A stretch of 64,000 bases of DNA from NCBI RefSeq assembly GCF_900590755.1, contig NZ_UUOC01000008.1:98441-162440 (forward strand), in the 5' to 3' direction. The DNA is from Pseudomonas viridiflava. GTDB lineage: Bacteria > Pseudomonadota > Gammaproteobacteria > Pseudomonadales > Pseudomonadaceae. The position numbers and the translations under genes are program-made. This document shows positions 44,091 through 52,439 of this stretch, in pieces (position 1 is the stretch's first letter; the number at the start of each line of letters is the position of its first letter). Below the pieces are notes generated by a model. The model was not told the DNA's origin. It worked only from the letters and a program-made list of their open reading frames with translations, and did no database searches.

Positions 44091-46172
44091 ATGAAGCATT
44101 TTTTTCCCAGCGCCACCCTGGCGCTGGTCGTGGGCCTCAGCATTCTGCCGATGTCCGCCAGCTCCTTCGCCGCCAACAGCTGGGATAACCTCCAGCCAGA
44201 CCGCGATGAAGTGATCGCCAGCCTCAACGTCGTCGAGCTGCTCAAGCGTCACCATTACAGCAAGCCGCCGCTGGACGACAAGCGCTCGGTCATCATTTAT
44301 GAAAGCTATCTGAAGCTTCTCGACCCGGCGCGCAGCTACTTTCTGGCCAGCGACGTCACCGAGTTCGACAAGTGGCGCACGCAGTTTGACGATTTCCTGA
44401 AAAGCGGCGACCTGAACCCCGGCTTCACCATCTACAAGCGTTACCTGGACCGCATCAAGTCGCGTCTGGATTTCGCCTTGGCAGAGTTGAACAAGGGCGT
44501 GGATAAGCTTGATTTCACCGGCAAGGAAACCCTGCTGGTGGATCGCAAGGACGCTGCCTGGCGGAAGAACGAAGCCGAGCTGGACGACCTCTGGCGCAAG
44601 CGCGTCAAGGATGAAGTCCTGCGTCTGAAAATCGCGGGTAAAGACCCGGCGAAGATTCAGGAAACCCTGACCAAGCGCTACAAGAATCAACTGGCGCGTC
44701 TGAATCAGACCCGCGCAGAAGACATCTTCCAGGCGTACATCAACACTTTCGCCATGTCTTACGATCCGCACACCAACTACCTGTCCCCGGACAGCGCGGA
44801 AAACTTCGACATCAACATGAGCCTGTCGCTGGAAGGCATCGGCGCCGTGTTGCAGAGCGACAACGACAACGTGAAGATCGTGCGTCTGGTGCCGGCAGGT
44901 CCTGCGGCCAAGACCAAACAGGTGGCTCCGGCTGACAAGATCGTCGGCGTGGCCCAGGGCGACAAAGAGATGGTCGACGTGATCGGCTGGCGTCTGGATG
45001 AAGTGGTCAAACTGATCCGCGGTCCGAAAGGCTCGGTGGTGCGTCTGGAAGTGATTCCGGCCAACAACGCGCCAAACGATCAGACCACCAAAATCGTCGC
45101 CATCACCCGCGAAGCCGTAAAGCTTGAAGAGCAGGCGGCGAAGAAGTCGATCCTGCACCTGAAACAGGATGGCCGTGACTACAAGCTCGGCGTGATCGAC
45201 ATTCCTGCGTTCTATCTGGACTTCAAGGCCTACCGAGCTGGTGATCCGCAATACAAGAGCACCACCCGCGACGTGAAGAAACTGCTGACCGAGCTGCAGG
45301 CCGAGAAGGTCGATGGCGTGGTGCTGGATCTGCGTAACAACGGTGGCGGTTCTTTGCAGGAAGCCACTGAGCTGACCAGCCTGTTCATCGACAAAGGCCC
45401 GACCGTGCTGGTGCGTAATGCCGATGGCAAGGTTGATGTGCTGGAAGACGAAAACACCGGTGCGTTCTACAAAGGCCCGATGGCGTTGCTGGTCAACCGC
45501 CTGTCTGCCTCGGCGTCGGAGATTTTCGCCGGTGCCATGCAGGACTATCACCGCGCGTTGATCATCGGCGGCCAGACCTTCGGCAAAGGCACCGTGCAGA
45601 CCATTCAGCCGCTGAACCATGGCGAACTGAAACTGACGCTGGCCAAGTTCTACCGGGTTTCCGGGCAGAGCACCCAGCATCAGGGCGTCGTGCCGGACAT
45701 CAGCTACCCGTCGATCATCGACACCAAGGAAATCGGCGAGAGCGCGCTGCCAGAGGCTATGCCTTGGGACAGCATCAAACCGGCGATCAAACCGGCTATG
45801 GACCCGTTCAAGCCGTTCCTGGCGCAGCTGCAATCGCGTCATGAAGCGCGATCGGCGAAAGATGCCGAATTCGTCTTCGTTGAAGAGCGTCTGGCGCTGG
45901 CCAAGAAGCTGATGGCGGAAAAGACCGTCAGCCTCAACGAAGCCGATCGTCGTGCCGAACACGCCTCTATCGAAGCCAAACAATTGGTTCTGGAAAACAC
46001 CCGCCGCAAGGCTAAAGGTGAAGAGCCGCTTAAAGAGCTGAAGAAAGAAGACGAAGACGCCCTGCCGATGGACGACGACAAGACCAAACCGGAAGACGAC
46101 GCTTACCTGTCGGAAACGGGTCGAATTTTGATCGACTATCTGGGATTGAACGCTGCGGTAGCCAAGAAATAA
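44091..46172 (+). CDS. prc: Tail-specific periplasmic protease Prc (AlgO)
   Basis: 693 residues from ATG 44091 (MKHFFPSATLALVVG); an ATG at 44058 would add 11 residues before the same signal peptide, and no ribosome-binding site decides between them. Signal peptide ends near SSFA-AN. Then an N-terminal helical domain, a PDZ domain (about 230-320), an S41 protease domain with Ser in NRLSASASEIFAGAM and Lys in GQTFGKGTVQ, and the Prc-specific C-terminal DUF3340 region (charged, KKEDEDALPMDDDK). It degrades proteins with non-polar C-termini; in Pseudomonas it acts on MucA and envelope proteins. Monocistronic. Confidence 0.95.
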   Translation: MKHFFPSATLALVVGLSILPMSASSFAANSWDNLQPDRDEVIASLNVVELLKRHHYSKPPLDDKRSVIIYESYLKLLDPARSYFLASDVTEFDKWRTQFDDFLKSGDLNPGFTIYKRYLDRIKSRLDFALAELNKGVDKLDFTGKETLLVDRKDAAWRKNEAELDDLWRKRVKDEVLRLKIAGKDPAKIQETLTKRYKNQLARLNQTRAEDIFQAYINTFAMSYDPHTNYLSPDSAENFDINMSLSLEGIGAVLQSDNDNVKIVRLVPAGPAAKTKQVAPADKIVGVAQGDKEMVDVIGWRLDEVVKLIRGPKGSVVRLEVIPANNAPNDQTTKIVAITREAVKLEEQAAKKSILHLKQDGRDYKLGVIDIPAFYLDFKAYRAGDPQYKSTTRDVKKLLTELQAEKVDGVVLDLRNNGGGSLQEATELTSLFIDKGPTVLVRNADGKVDVLEDENTGAFYKGPMALLVNRLSASASEIFAGAMQDYHRALIIGGQTFGKGTVQTIQPLNHGELKLTLAKFYRVSGQSTQHQGVVPDISYPSIIDTKEIGESALPEAMPWDSIKPAIKPAMDPFKPFLAQLQSRHEARSAKDAEFVFVEERLALAKKLMAEKTVSLNEADRRAEHASIEAKQLVLENTRRKAKGEEPLKELKKEDEDALPMDDDKTKPEDDAYLSETGRILIDYLGLNAAVAKK

Positions 46173-46174
46173 CC

Positions 46175-46247
46175 TGTAGGAGCTGCCGCAGGCTGCGAAT
46201 CGCGGTATGACAGAACTACCGCTTCGCAGCCTTCGGCGGCTCCTGCA
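46175..46247. repeat. REP/BIME hairpin, GAAGGCTGCGA family (variant)
   Basis: TGTAGGAGCTGCCGCAGGCT and AGCCTTCGGCGGCTCCTGCA; slightly diverged arms. Confidence 0.88.
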
Positions 46248-46289
46248 AGGTGAGATGACAAAATTTCGGAAATGGCTATTTGATAGCAA

Positions 46290-46318
46290 CCGTCATCAAA
46301 CAGTCATGAATCTGTCGT
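46290..46318 (+). promoter_or_regulatory. Triple Pho box (PhoB site) upstream of the EAL protein gene
   Basis: CCGTCAT-CAAA-CAGTCAT-GAAT-CTGTCGT: three heptamers at exact 11-base spacing, each within one mismatch of CTGTCAT, the PhoB half-site. Located 59-87 bases before the ATG of the EAL-CBS-GGDEF gene. Confidence 0.8.
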
Positions 46319-46325
46319 GAAATAT

Positions 46326-46359
46326 GGGGCCCGGCGCTTGTATCGCCTGGCCCCTTTTT
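46326..46359 (+). terminator. Hairpin with U-run between the Pho box and the EAL gene
   Basis: GGGGCCCGGCG / CGCCTGGCCCC with one mismatch, loop CTTGTAT, then TTTTT; it ends 17 bases before the EAL ATG. It may terminate read-through from prc, or act as a leader attenuator if transcription starts upstream of it. Confidence 0.7.
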
Positions 46360-46376
46360 CTTGCCTCGAGATTGCC

Positions 46377-48137
46377 ATGCCCACCACTGAACAGCTGAGC
46401 GCACTGAGTTCGATTCTGGATCGCAGTGATTTGCACAGTCTGTTTCAGCCCATCGTCTCGTTGCCCGAGCGGCGGATTCTGGGCTATGAAGCCCTGACCC
46501 GTGGCCCCTCCAACAGCGCCCTGCACTCCCCGGTCAGCCTGTTCGCCATTGCGCGCCAGGCCGGACGGCTCAGTGAACTGGAAATGGCCTGCCGCGAAAG
46601 CGCCTGTCGCCGCTTCAGCGAGCAGAAGCTGGAAGGCAAGTTGTTCCTCAATATCTCCCCGGAGTCCCTGCTGGAACCGTCGCACCCGCCCGGCCGCACG
46701 CTGGAGTTGTTGCAACGCTATGGCATCGCGCCAAGTGCCGTGGTCATCGAGCTGACCGAGCAAACGCCGACGGAAGATTTCCAGCTGCTGTACACCGCTC
46801 TGCACCACTATCGCGACATGGGTTTTTCGATTGCCATGGACGATCTGGGTGCTGGCTATTCCAGCCTGCGCCTGTGGTCCGAGCTGCGTCCTGACTATGT
46901 GAAGATTGACCGGCACTTCATCGACGGGATTCATCAGGATGCGGTCAAGCGCGAATTCGTCGGCTCCATGCTGCAGATGGCCAAGGCCTCCCGGGCAATG
47001 GTGATCGCTGAAGGCATCGAATTGCCGGAAGAACTTGCCGTGCTCCACGAGATGGGGATCGAGCTGGTACAGGGTTATCTATTGGGCCGCCCCCAGGAGC
47101 AGCCGCCCCGGGATGCCCGCGCCTTGCTGCCCCGGCTGGACGCTCTGGCGAGCCCCGCTATCGCTGATGAAAGCAACGACCTCAGCGCGTTGCTCAATGA
47201 ACAACCGGCCGTGTCCCAGGACACACCCACGGCATCGGTGCTGGAAGCCTTCCGCAAGCAGGCCAACCTCAACTCCCTGGCGGTCGTGGACGAACAGGGT
47301 CGGCCTTGCGGCATCGTCCATCGCCACTCCCTCTCCGAAGTGCTGCTCAAGCCCTTCGGCACCGAACTGTTCGCCCGCAAACCCATCAGTCGGTTGATGA
47401 GCGATGATTTTCTTGCAGTGGATCAGAGTCAATCCCTGCAACAGGTCAGCCGGTTGTTGACCAGCCGCGCACGGCAGCGCATCGAAGAGGATTTCATCAT
47501 CACCCTCAACGGTGCCTATCTGGGCCTGGGTCGGGTGATTGACGTGCTCAAGCTGATCACCGAGCTGAAGATCCAGCAAGCCCGGCATGCCAATCCGCTG
47601 ACCTTGCTGCCGGGCAATGTGCCGATCCAGCAATGCCTGACGCGCCTGCTGCAACAAGGTCGGGAGTCGATGATCTGCTATGTGGATATCGACAGCTTCA
47701 AGCCCTTCAATGACATCTATGGCTATGGCCGGGGTGATGAGGTGTTGCTGTGTCTGGCGCAGTGCCTGAATGATCGCATCGACCCGAGCCGGGATTTCGT
47801 CGGGCATATCGGTGGTGATGATTTTCTGATGGTGCTGGGCGCTGATGACTGGGAACGGCGCCTGAATGTGCTCCTCGAAGACTTCCAGAACCAGTGCCGA
47901 CGCTTCTATCGCGCCGAGCACCTGCAAGCGGGCTGCTTCATCGCCTTGAACCGTCAGGGCCAGCGCCAGGATTTCCCCTTGCTGTCACTGTCCATCGGCG
48001 TGATTCACCTGCATGCCGAATCCTGCACCCAACTCGACGCCAGCCAACTGGCCGAACTCGCGTCACAGGCTAAGCACTATGCCAAAGACGTGATTGGCGC
48101 GAGTGTGCATGTGATTGATACAAGGGAGTTGGGTTAG
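46377..48137 (+). CDS. rapA: EAL-CBS-GGDEF protein, probable c-di-GMP phosphodiesterase RapA
   Basis: 586 residues from ATG 46377. N-terminal EAL domain about 15-255 with catalytic-type residues present (YEAL at 37-40, NISPESL, DDLGAGYSS, KIDRHFI, IAEGIE, QGYLLGRP), so phosphodiesterase activity is expected. Then a CBS pair (about 280-405) and a GGDEF-like domain (about 420-586) whose signature reads GGDDF instead of GGDEF, so probably not a cyclase. In P. fluorescens Pf0-1, RapA is a PhoB-controlled phosphodiesterase that lowers biofilm under phosphate starvation. The triple Pho box upstream here fits that gene. Downstream of prc. The rapA name rests on this combination and not on a database match. 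Confidence 0.85.
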   Translation: MPTTEQLSALSSILDRSDLHSLFQPIVSLPERRILGYEALTRGPSNSALHSPVSLFAIARQAGRLSELEMACRESACRRFSEQKLEGKLFLNISPESLLEPSHPPGRTLELLQRYGIAPSAVVIELTEQTPTEDFQLLYTALHHYRDMGFSIAMDDLGAGYSSLRLWSELRPDYVKIDRHFIDGIHQDAVKREFVGSMLQMAKASRAMVIAEGIELPEELAVLHEMGIELVQGYLLGRPQEQPPRDARALLPRLDALASPAIADESNDLSALLNEQPAVSQDTPTASVLEAFRKQANLNSLAVVDEQGRPCGIVHRHSLSEVLLKPFGTELFARKPISRLMSDDFLAVDQSQSLQQVSRLLTSRARQRIEEDFIITLNGAYLGLGRVIDVLKLITELKIQQARHANPLTLLPGNVPIQQCLTRLLQQGRESMICYVDIDSFKPFNDIYGYGRGDEVLLCLAQCLNDRIDPSRDFVGHIGGDDFLMVLGADDWERRLNVLLEDFQNQCRRFYRAEHLQAGCFIALNRQGQRQDFPLLSLSIGVIHLHAESCTQLDASQLAELASQAKHYAKDVIGASVHVIDTRELG

Positions 48138-48160
48138 ACCCACGGGAATGCAGATCCCTA

Positions 48161-48250
48161 GTGGGACCGGCTTTAGCCGGGAAGAGGCCATTAAATACGC
48201 CAAATTTTCTTCGTCTGAAATATCGCCTTCCCGGCTAAAGCCGGTCCCAC
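48161..48250. repeat. REP hairpin, GTGGGACCGGCTTTAGCCGGGAAG family
   Basis: Arms GTGGGACCGGCTTTAGCCGG and complement, with an A/T-rich loop, between the convergent rapA-like and hypothetical genes. Confidence 0.93.
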
Positions 48251-48270
48251 GGGCTTTGCACCACATTCAG

Positions 48271-48630
48271 TTACTCGGGATAACTGAACTCAAACACCCG
48301 CACCACTTCCGAGGCATGCCAGGACGCTGCGGCGACGCCGTCGGATGGCCCGGAAAAGCGCCCCAGGCGCTCGACACACTCAAAGAAACCCGTACGCGGC
48401 AAACGGCTGGCGCCCTGGCTGATCACCAGTGAACTGCGCAGTGGCTGTTCGGCCTTGACATCAATCGCGGCCAGATGCTCCAGGGCAGCGGTCAGGGTCT
48501 GCATCGCCGGGGTGGGCAACTGCAAGCGTTCCAGCAACGCACGGTAGGTCACCAAGTGACGCTGGCGTCGTGCCTGGTCCAGTTCAGCCAACAGCCCATC
48601 CCAGTGCTGACGACTGATCCGCACGCTCAT
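48271..48630 (-). CDS. Hypothetical protein paired with an XRE regulator
   Basis: 119 residues, no family recognised. N-terminal helix-rich part (MSVRISRQHWDGLLAELDQARRQRHLVTYRALLERLQLP) looks like a small winged-helix or helical bundle, followed by SLVISQGASRLPRTGFFECVERLGRF. The ATG overlaps the XRE stop by 4 bases, so it is translated with it. A toxin-antitoxin role is possible but there is no toxin motif. Confidence 0.75.
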   Translation of the reverse strand: MSVRISRQHWDGLLAELDQARRQRHLVTYRALLERLQLPTPAMQTLTAALEHLAAIDVKAEQPLRSSLVISQGASRLPRTGFFECVERLGRFSGPSDGVAAASWHASEVVRVFEFSYPE

Positions 48631-48974
48631 GCTTCACCCCGCCAACCCGGGACCCCAAGCTCCCACGCAAGGCTGCGGCGGATGGCAGCATCCGGCATGC
48701 GTACGCCGGTTTCGATCAATTCCAGATACGACGGGCTGATACCGACCGTGCGGGCCAGTTTCGCACGCTCAAGGCCTTTGGCTTCTCTTAATGCAGCCAA
48801 CTGATCCAGGCCGGGCAGCTCGGCAGCCTCACGTGCTGGTTCAGCTTTCTGATCGGATGTTTCAGCACCAGGCTTATGGGCCAAACCCGCTGCACGCAAC
48901 AGCGCCTGATACTGAGCCCACGGCAGAACGGCATACTCTGGCTCGCCATCCCGGGAAATAACCTGCAGATCCAT
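48627..48974 (-). CDS. XRE-family HTH regulator with an N-terminal extension
   Basis: 115 residues. The N-terminus (MDLQVISRDGEPEYAVLPWAQYQALLRAAG) resembles the Phd/antitoxin-like segment preceding HTH domains in small autoregulators. The HTH_3 domain is about 57-112 (LAALREAKGLERAKLARTVGISPSYLELIETGVRMPDAAIRRSLAWELGV). Directly upstream of its start lies an inverted repeat TGTAG-GAAAA-CTACA, a likely operator for self-repression. First gene of a two-gene operon. Confidence 0.85.
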   Translation of the reverse strand: MDLQVISRDGEPEYAVLPWAQYQALLRAAGLAHKPGAETSDQKAEPAREAAELPGLDQLAALREAKGLERAKLARTVGISPSYLELIETGVRMPDAAIRRSLAWELGVPGWRGEA

Positions 48975-48984
48975 ACAACCCCCA

Positions 48985-48999
48985 TGTAGGAAAACTACA
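48985..48999. promoter_or_regulatory. Inverted repeat, likely operator of the XRE regulator
   Basis: TGTAGGAAAACTACA: perfect 5-base arms around GAAAA, 10 bases upstream of the XRE start codon. Confidence 0.6.
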
Positions 49000-49108
49000 C
49001 ATTACGAGTAGGTCAATTCCATATGCTGGCATCTTAACAGCGGTCAGGGGCTGCTTGCCTGCTGTGTATGCGTTCAGGTCGCTTTACAGATGCTGCATGA
49101 CGCCGTTG

Positions 49109-49564
49109 TCATAAGTCCTTGGCTTTCTCCTGCTCAAGCAAATGCTGGTTGGCGGGCAGCCGCTCGACCACCATCAGCTTCTCCGGTGCCTGACGTGCGC
49201 GCCACTGGCGAAAGGCTTCCAACTCACCGTCGAGACTTTTCATAATCCAGGCCAGTACGGCGATATCGTCGAACATGCCCAGCCCGGGGATCCAGTCAGG
49301 GATCGCATCCAGCGGGCTCAGGAAGTACATCAACCCGGCAACGATGGACAGAATCGCCTTGGGGCTGATCGCTCGGTACTCGCCACGCCAGTACGCCAGG
49401 CACAAGGCCTGCAACAGCCGCAGATCGTCCTTTATCCGACCTAGCCGACTGCCTTCAGCCGAGCCCTTGCGCGCCACCGCAAATAACAATCCCGGCAAGC
49501 GCCCGGCGGCCATGAGACGGCGTGCCATGGGCAAATAGCGAAGAAGATTCCATGGTGCTTTCAT
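49109..49564 (-). CDS. YkvA/DUF1232 family membrane protein
   Basis: 151 residues from ATG 49564 (MKAPWNLLRYLPMARRL), which has GGGAG seven bases upstream; the longer frame to 49681 would cover the DnaA-box palindrome. The DUF1232 core AISPKAILSIVAGLMYFLSPLDAIPDWIPGLGMFDDIAVLAWIM holds the S-P-x-D-x-I-P-D signature within a short membrane helix pair. Function unknown. Confidence 0.87.
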   Translation of the reverse strand: MKAPWNLLRYLPMARRLMAAGRLPGLLFAVARKGSAEGSRLGRIKDDLRLLQALCLAYWRGEYRAISPKAILSIVAGLMYFLSPLDAIPDWIPGLGMFDDIAVLAWIMKSLDGELEAFRQWRARQAPEKLMVVERLPANQHLLEQEKAKDL

Positions 49565-49636
49565 ATCCACTCCCGTTGAGCGAAGTATTTTGCCGATAAA
49601 CATCAGGCCTACAAATATCGGTGTTGGCTCGTCGAA

Positions 49637-49667
49637 AAGGTTATCCACACAACTTGTGGATAACCTT
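49637..49667. repeat. Palindrome of two perfect DnaA boxes
   Basis: AAGGTTATCCACA-CAACT-TGTGGATAACCTT: perfect 13-base arms, each containing the consensus DnaA box TTATCCACA (49641-49649, and inverted at 49655-49663). A near-box TTACCCACA follows at 49788-49796. It lies upstream of the ykvA-like gene. Confidence 0.9.
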
Positions 49668-49913
49668 GTGAACAGAGCCATTTTTTAGCGCCGAAACCCT
49701 TGTTCTACGGGGCCTCGACTCAAATCGGGCGTTTTTTACTCACATAAAAAAAACCTTGAAAATCGTTGACTTGCGCCTGTTCAGAAGTTACCCACAAGCC
49801 ATCATCCCGATTTATGTTGGATCGTCTGACAATACCCTTGGCACTGCCACCACCCTGTTTCTGCCTTCAGATAATGGGACTGCCACTATCCGGATCGGTT
49901 CGCCCGGAAACGA

Positions 49914-49939
49914 CAACGCCCCGTCGAAACGGGGCGTTG
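49914..49939 (-). terminator. Hairpin downstream of the FKBP gene
   Basis: CAACGCCCCG-TCGAAA-CGGGGCGTTG: strong perfect stem 20 bases after the FKBP stop, but with only a short T-rich tract on the minus strand. Confidence 0.72.
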
Positions 49940-49959
49940 TGGTCAAGCCAGAGCGTTGC

Positions 49960-50724
49960 TTACTTGGAAGCAGGTGCCGCTGACTCTTCTTCTTCCTCAG
50001 CATCGGCTGCACCAGGTGCGCCTGCTGCTGCCGGGTCTTTGATAGCGATCAGTTCAAGATCGAATACCAGGACCGAGTTGGCAGGGATCGTAGGGCTAGG
50101 GCTCTGAGCGCCGTAGGCCAGATCGCTCGGGATGAAGAGCTTGATCTTCTCGCCAACGTGCATCAGTTGCAGGCCTTCAACCCAGCCAGGGATCACGCCG
50201 CTAACCGGCAGATCAATCGGGCTGCCGCGCTCAACCGAGCTGTCGAACACTTTGCCGTCAGTCAGCTTGCCTTCGTAGTGAACAGTCACTACGTCAGTCG
50301 GCTTAGGCTGCGGGCCGTCGGCTTTCTTGACGATTTCGTACTGCAAGCCCGAAGCGGTGGTTACGACACCGGCTTTCTTGGCGTTTTCTTCGAGGAACTT
50401 CTTGCCAGCCGAGGCCGACTCTTCGCTCATCTTGGCCATACGCTCTTCGGCACGCTTTTGCAGCGCAGCGAATGCTTCAACCAGTTCTTCGTCTTTCAGT
50501 TTCTGTTCTTTCTTGCCGACGGCATCTTCGATGCCTTGGGCTACGGCCTTGGAGTCCAGGTCGTCCATGCCTTCCTGAGCCAGGCTTTTGCCCATGTTCA
50601 GGCCGATGCCATAGGAAGCTTTTTGTGCCGGGGTTTTGAGCTCAACAGTGCTGGCTTGCTTGTCACAACCTGCGAGTACCAGACCGACCAGGGCAATCGC
50701 CGCTGCCAACCGATGCTGTTTCAT
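49960..50724 (-). CDS. FKBP-type peptidyl-prolyl isomerase lipoprotein (Mip/FkpA-like)
   Basis: 254 residues from ATG 50724 (MKQHRLAAAIALVG), AAGGAATC upstream. Lipoprotein signal with lipobox LAGC (Cys20). The N-terminal dimerisation domain (about 30-130) is helical and Lys/Glu rich (VGKKEQKLKDEELVEAF). The FKBP domain is about 140-235 (VTVHYEGKLTDGKVFDSSVERG, VIPGWVEGLQLMHVGEKIKLFIPSDLAYG). The C-terminus is a low-complexity Ala/Glu tail (DAEEEEESAAPASK). Periplasmic proline isomerase and chaperone for envelope proteins. Confidence 0.92.
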   Translation of the reverse strand: MKQHRLAAAIALVGLVLAGCDKQASTVELKTPAQKASYGIGLNMGKSLAQEGMDDLDSKAVAQGIEDAVGKKEQKLKDEELVEAFAALQKRAEERMAKMSEESASAGKKFLEENAKKAGVVTTASGLQYEIVKKADGPQPKPTDVVTVHYEGKLTDGKVFDSSVERGSPIDLPVSGVIPGWVEGLQLMHVGEKIKLFIPSDLAYGAQSPSPTIPANSVLVFDLELIAIKDPAAAGAPGAADAEEEEESAAPASK

Positions 50725-50946
50725 GCTGATTCCTTGTTCATGCGCCAATAGGGCAAACGAGTAAAGCCGCGAGCTTATCAGGCTGCCGCGATCAATGGCT
50801 ACCGGCATGAGAGGCAGAAAAGACAGATAAGTTCAGGTATCCAAAGGTTTTCTTGCCCTGGGTGCATCGCTGTTCAGTCCCGGTTCAGGCTCGCGCAGAA
50901 AATTCCCACACGCCTGAAACCTAGGTCTGACAGCTCATGCATACAC

Positions 50947-51843
50947 TCAGCGCGCTGGCACTGCCACCGGTGCCGGCTGAACGGCCGTTTTGCGGCCCAA
51001 CACCACGGTGCACACCACCGCAGCCGCGAAGACCCAGGTCAGGGTGTCGATATGCTCGCCAAAGAACAGCGCGGAGAGGGCCATGGTGAAAAATATCTGC
51101 AGCAGTTGCACCTGGCCGACACGGGCAATGCCGCCCATGGCCAGCCCGGCGTACCAGGCGAAAAAGCCAATGAACTGGGAAAACAGGGTCACATAACTGA
51201 AGGACCACCAGGCCTGACTGGAAATCACGCCTTCGTGGTGCCAGGCCAGCCACGCGACCGGGCCCAGCAATATAGGGCTGGAGATGACCAGCGCCCAGCA
51301 GATCACCTGCCAGCCGCCCATTTCCTTTGCCAGCCGCCCGCCTTCGGCATAGCCCAGCCCGCCCATGACGATGGCCAGCAGCATCAGCAGGTCGCCGAGG
51401 CTGATGGAGCCCGCGCCTTGAATCACTGCGTAACCCAGCACCAGTCCGCTGCCCAGTGCTGCACACATCCAGAACGCTCTTGAAGGTCTTTCATGGGACA
51501 GCCATGCGGCGAACAGCGCCACGACCATGGGCTGAAGGCCATTGACCAGTGCGCCGTGGGAAGCAGGCAAGGTTTGCATGGCCCAGGACGAGAGCATGGG
51601 GAAACCGAGGATCACGCCCAGTACCACCATGCACAGTCCTCTGAGCTGGCGCAGTGTTGGCAGTTTTTCTCGGCGCCACAGGAGCAGGATGGCCGCGGGT
51701 ACTGCTGCGAACAGGGCGCGGGCCAGTGCGGCGAGGATCGGGTTGACTTCGTGGACCACAATGCGGGTCATGGGCAGGGTGAGGCTGAAGATGATGACGG
51801 CAAGCAGGCCGAGGGCCATGCCTTTGTTTTCGCGCTGGGTCAT
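50947..51843 (-). CDS. DMT superfamily (EamA) transporter
   Basis: 298 residues with ten membrane helices in two EamA repeats (ALGLLAVIIFSLTLPMTRIVV ... ; GDLLMLLAIVMGGLGYAEGG ...). EamA proteins usually export amino acids, metabolites or drugs; the substrate here is unknown. Single gene. Confidence 0.9.
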   Translation of the reverse strand: MTQRENKGMALGLLAVIIFSLTLPMTRIVVHEVNPILAALARALFAAVPAAILLLWRREKLPTLRQLRGLCMVVLGVILGFPMLSSWAMQTLPASHGALVNGLQPMVVALFAAWLSHERPSRAFWMCAALGSGLVLGYAVIQGAGSISLGDLLMLLAIVMGGLGYAEGGRLAKEMGGWQVICWALVISSPILLGPVAWLAWHHEGVISSQAWWSFSYVTLFSQFIGFFAWYAGLAMGGIARVGQVQLLQIFFTMALSALFFGEHIDTLTWVFAAAVVCTVVLGRKTAVQPAPVAVPAR

Positions 51844-51989
51844 GAGGGGTCTGCGTGTCTAGCTATAATTAGGTAGTCATTCTGGCATGCGGGCGGGTGG
51901 GGTTTTGGCTACAGCTATAGGAGGGATGAGCGGTACAGTTTGGATTTGTTGGTGGGTGAACCGATACAGCTTTTACATATCCATTACTG

Positions 51990-52310
51990 CGGTAACGGCC
52001 GCTATGGGTTGCGCCCTTACGGCGCCTCACTTTTGATAGAGCCGGAATGCCGGCCCAGTCAAAAGTAAGCAAAACGCTCTTGCCCCACCACTCGGTCCCT
52101 CGCCTAGGCTCGGCATGCCCGTAATCCGATATTGATTCGGCGGGCCGCCGCGAAGGGCCATCCCTGGCCCAGCGCGGCTAAACCGGCATCCATGCCGGTT
52201 TGCACCCCCGAATCAATATCGAATTCCGGCCAGCGTGGTTTGACGGGGCGCCAAAGATCACAATCAAAAGCAGATCAAAAGCGGGGCAGATCAAAAGCGA
52301 GTCACCGGCT
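51990..52310. repeat. Pseudomonas long intergenic repeat element with internal palindromes
   Basis: No coding frame. This block (GGTAACGGCCGCTATGGGTT, CGCCTCACTTTTGATAGAGC, GTCAAAAGTAAGCAAAACGC, then GCCGCCGCGAAGGGCCATCC) is of a form I recognise as recurring between genes of many fluorescent pseudomonads. It contains a long-range inverted repeat CGATATTGATTCGG (52127-52140) / CCGAATCAATATCG (52208-52221) and, inside, AAACCGGCATCCATGCCGGTTT (52181-52202). It ends in a short tandem series of CAAAAGC(A/G)G units (52262-52300). Confidence 0.65.
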
Positions 52311-52324
52311 GGTGCTAATGGACT

Positions 52325-52407
52325 TGTAGGAGCTGACCGAAGTTACGAGGGCTGCGAAGACGATTGGCCTGACACACCGCTGTTCGCAGCCTTCGGCAGC
52401 TCCTACA
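52325..52407. repeat. REP/BIME hairpin, GAAGGCTGCGA family, with an insertion
   Basis: The left arm reads TGTAGGAGCTGACCGAAGTT with about ten extra bases before GGGCTGCGAA, while the right arm is canonical, so the stem is bulged. Confidence 0.8.
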
Positions 52408-52439
52408 GAAATACGGCACGCCTGAAAAAACCAGCATCC

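Noticed and set aside
43944..46289. 781-codon open frame on the minus strand opposite prc
   Set aside because: Antisense shadow; prc on the plus strand is full length with catalytic residues.
49637..49667. DnaA-box palindrome as a simple transcription terminator
   Set aside because: The stem is A/T-rich and lacks a following T-run, and both arms contain exact DnaA boxes, so a binding-site reading is better.
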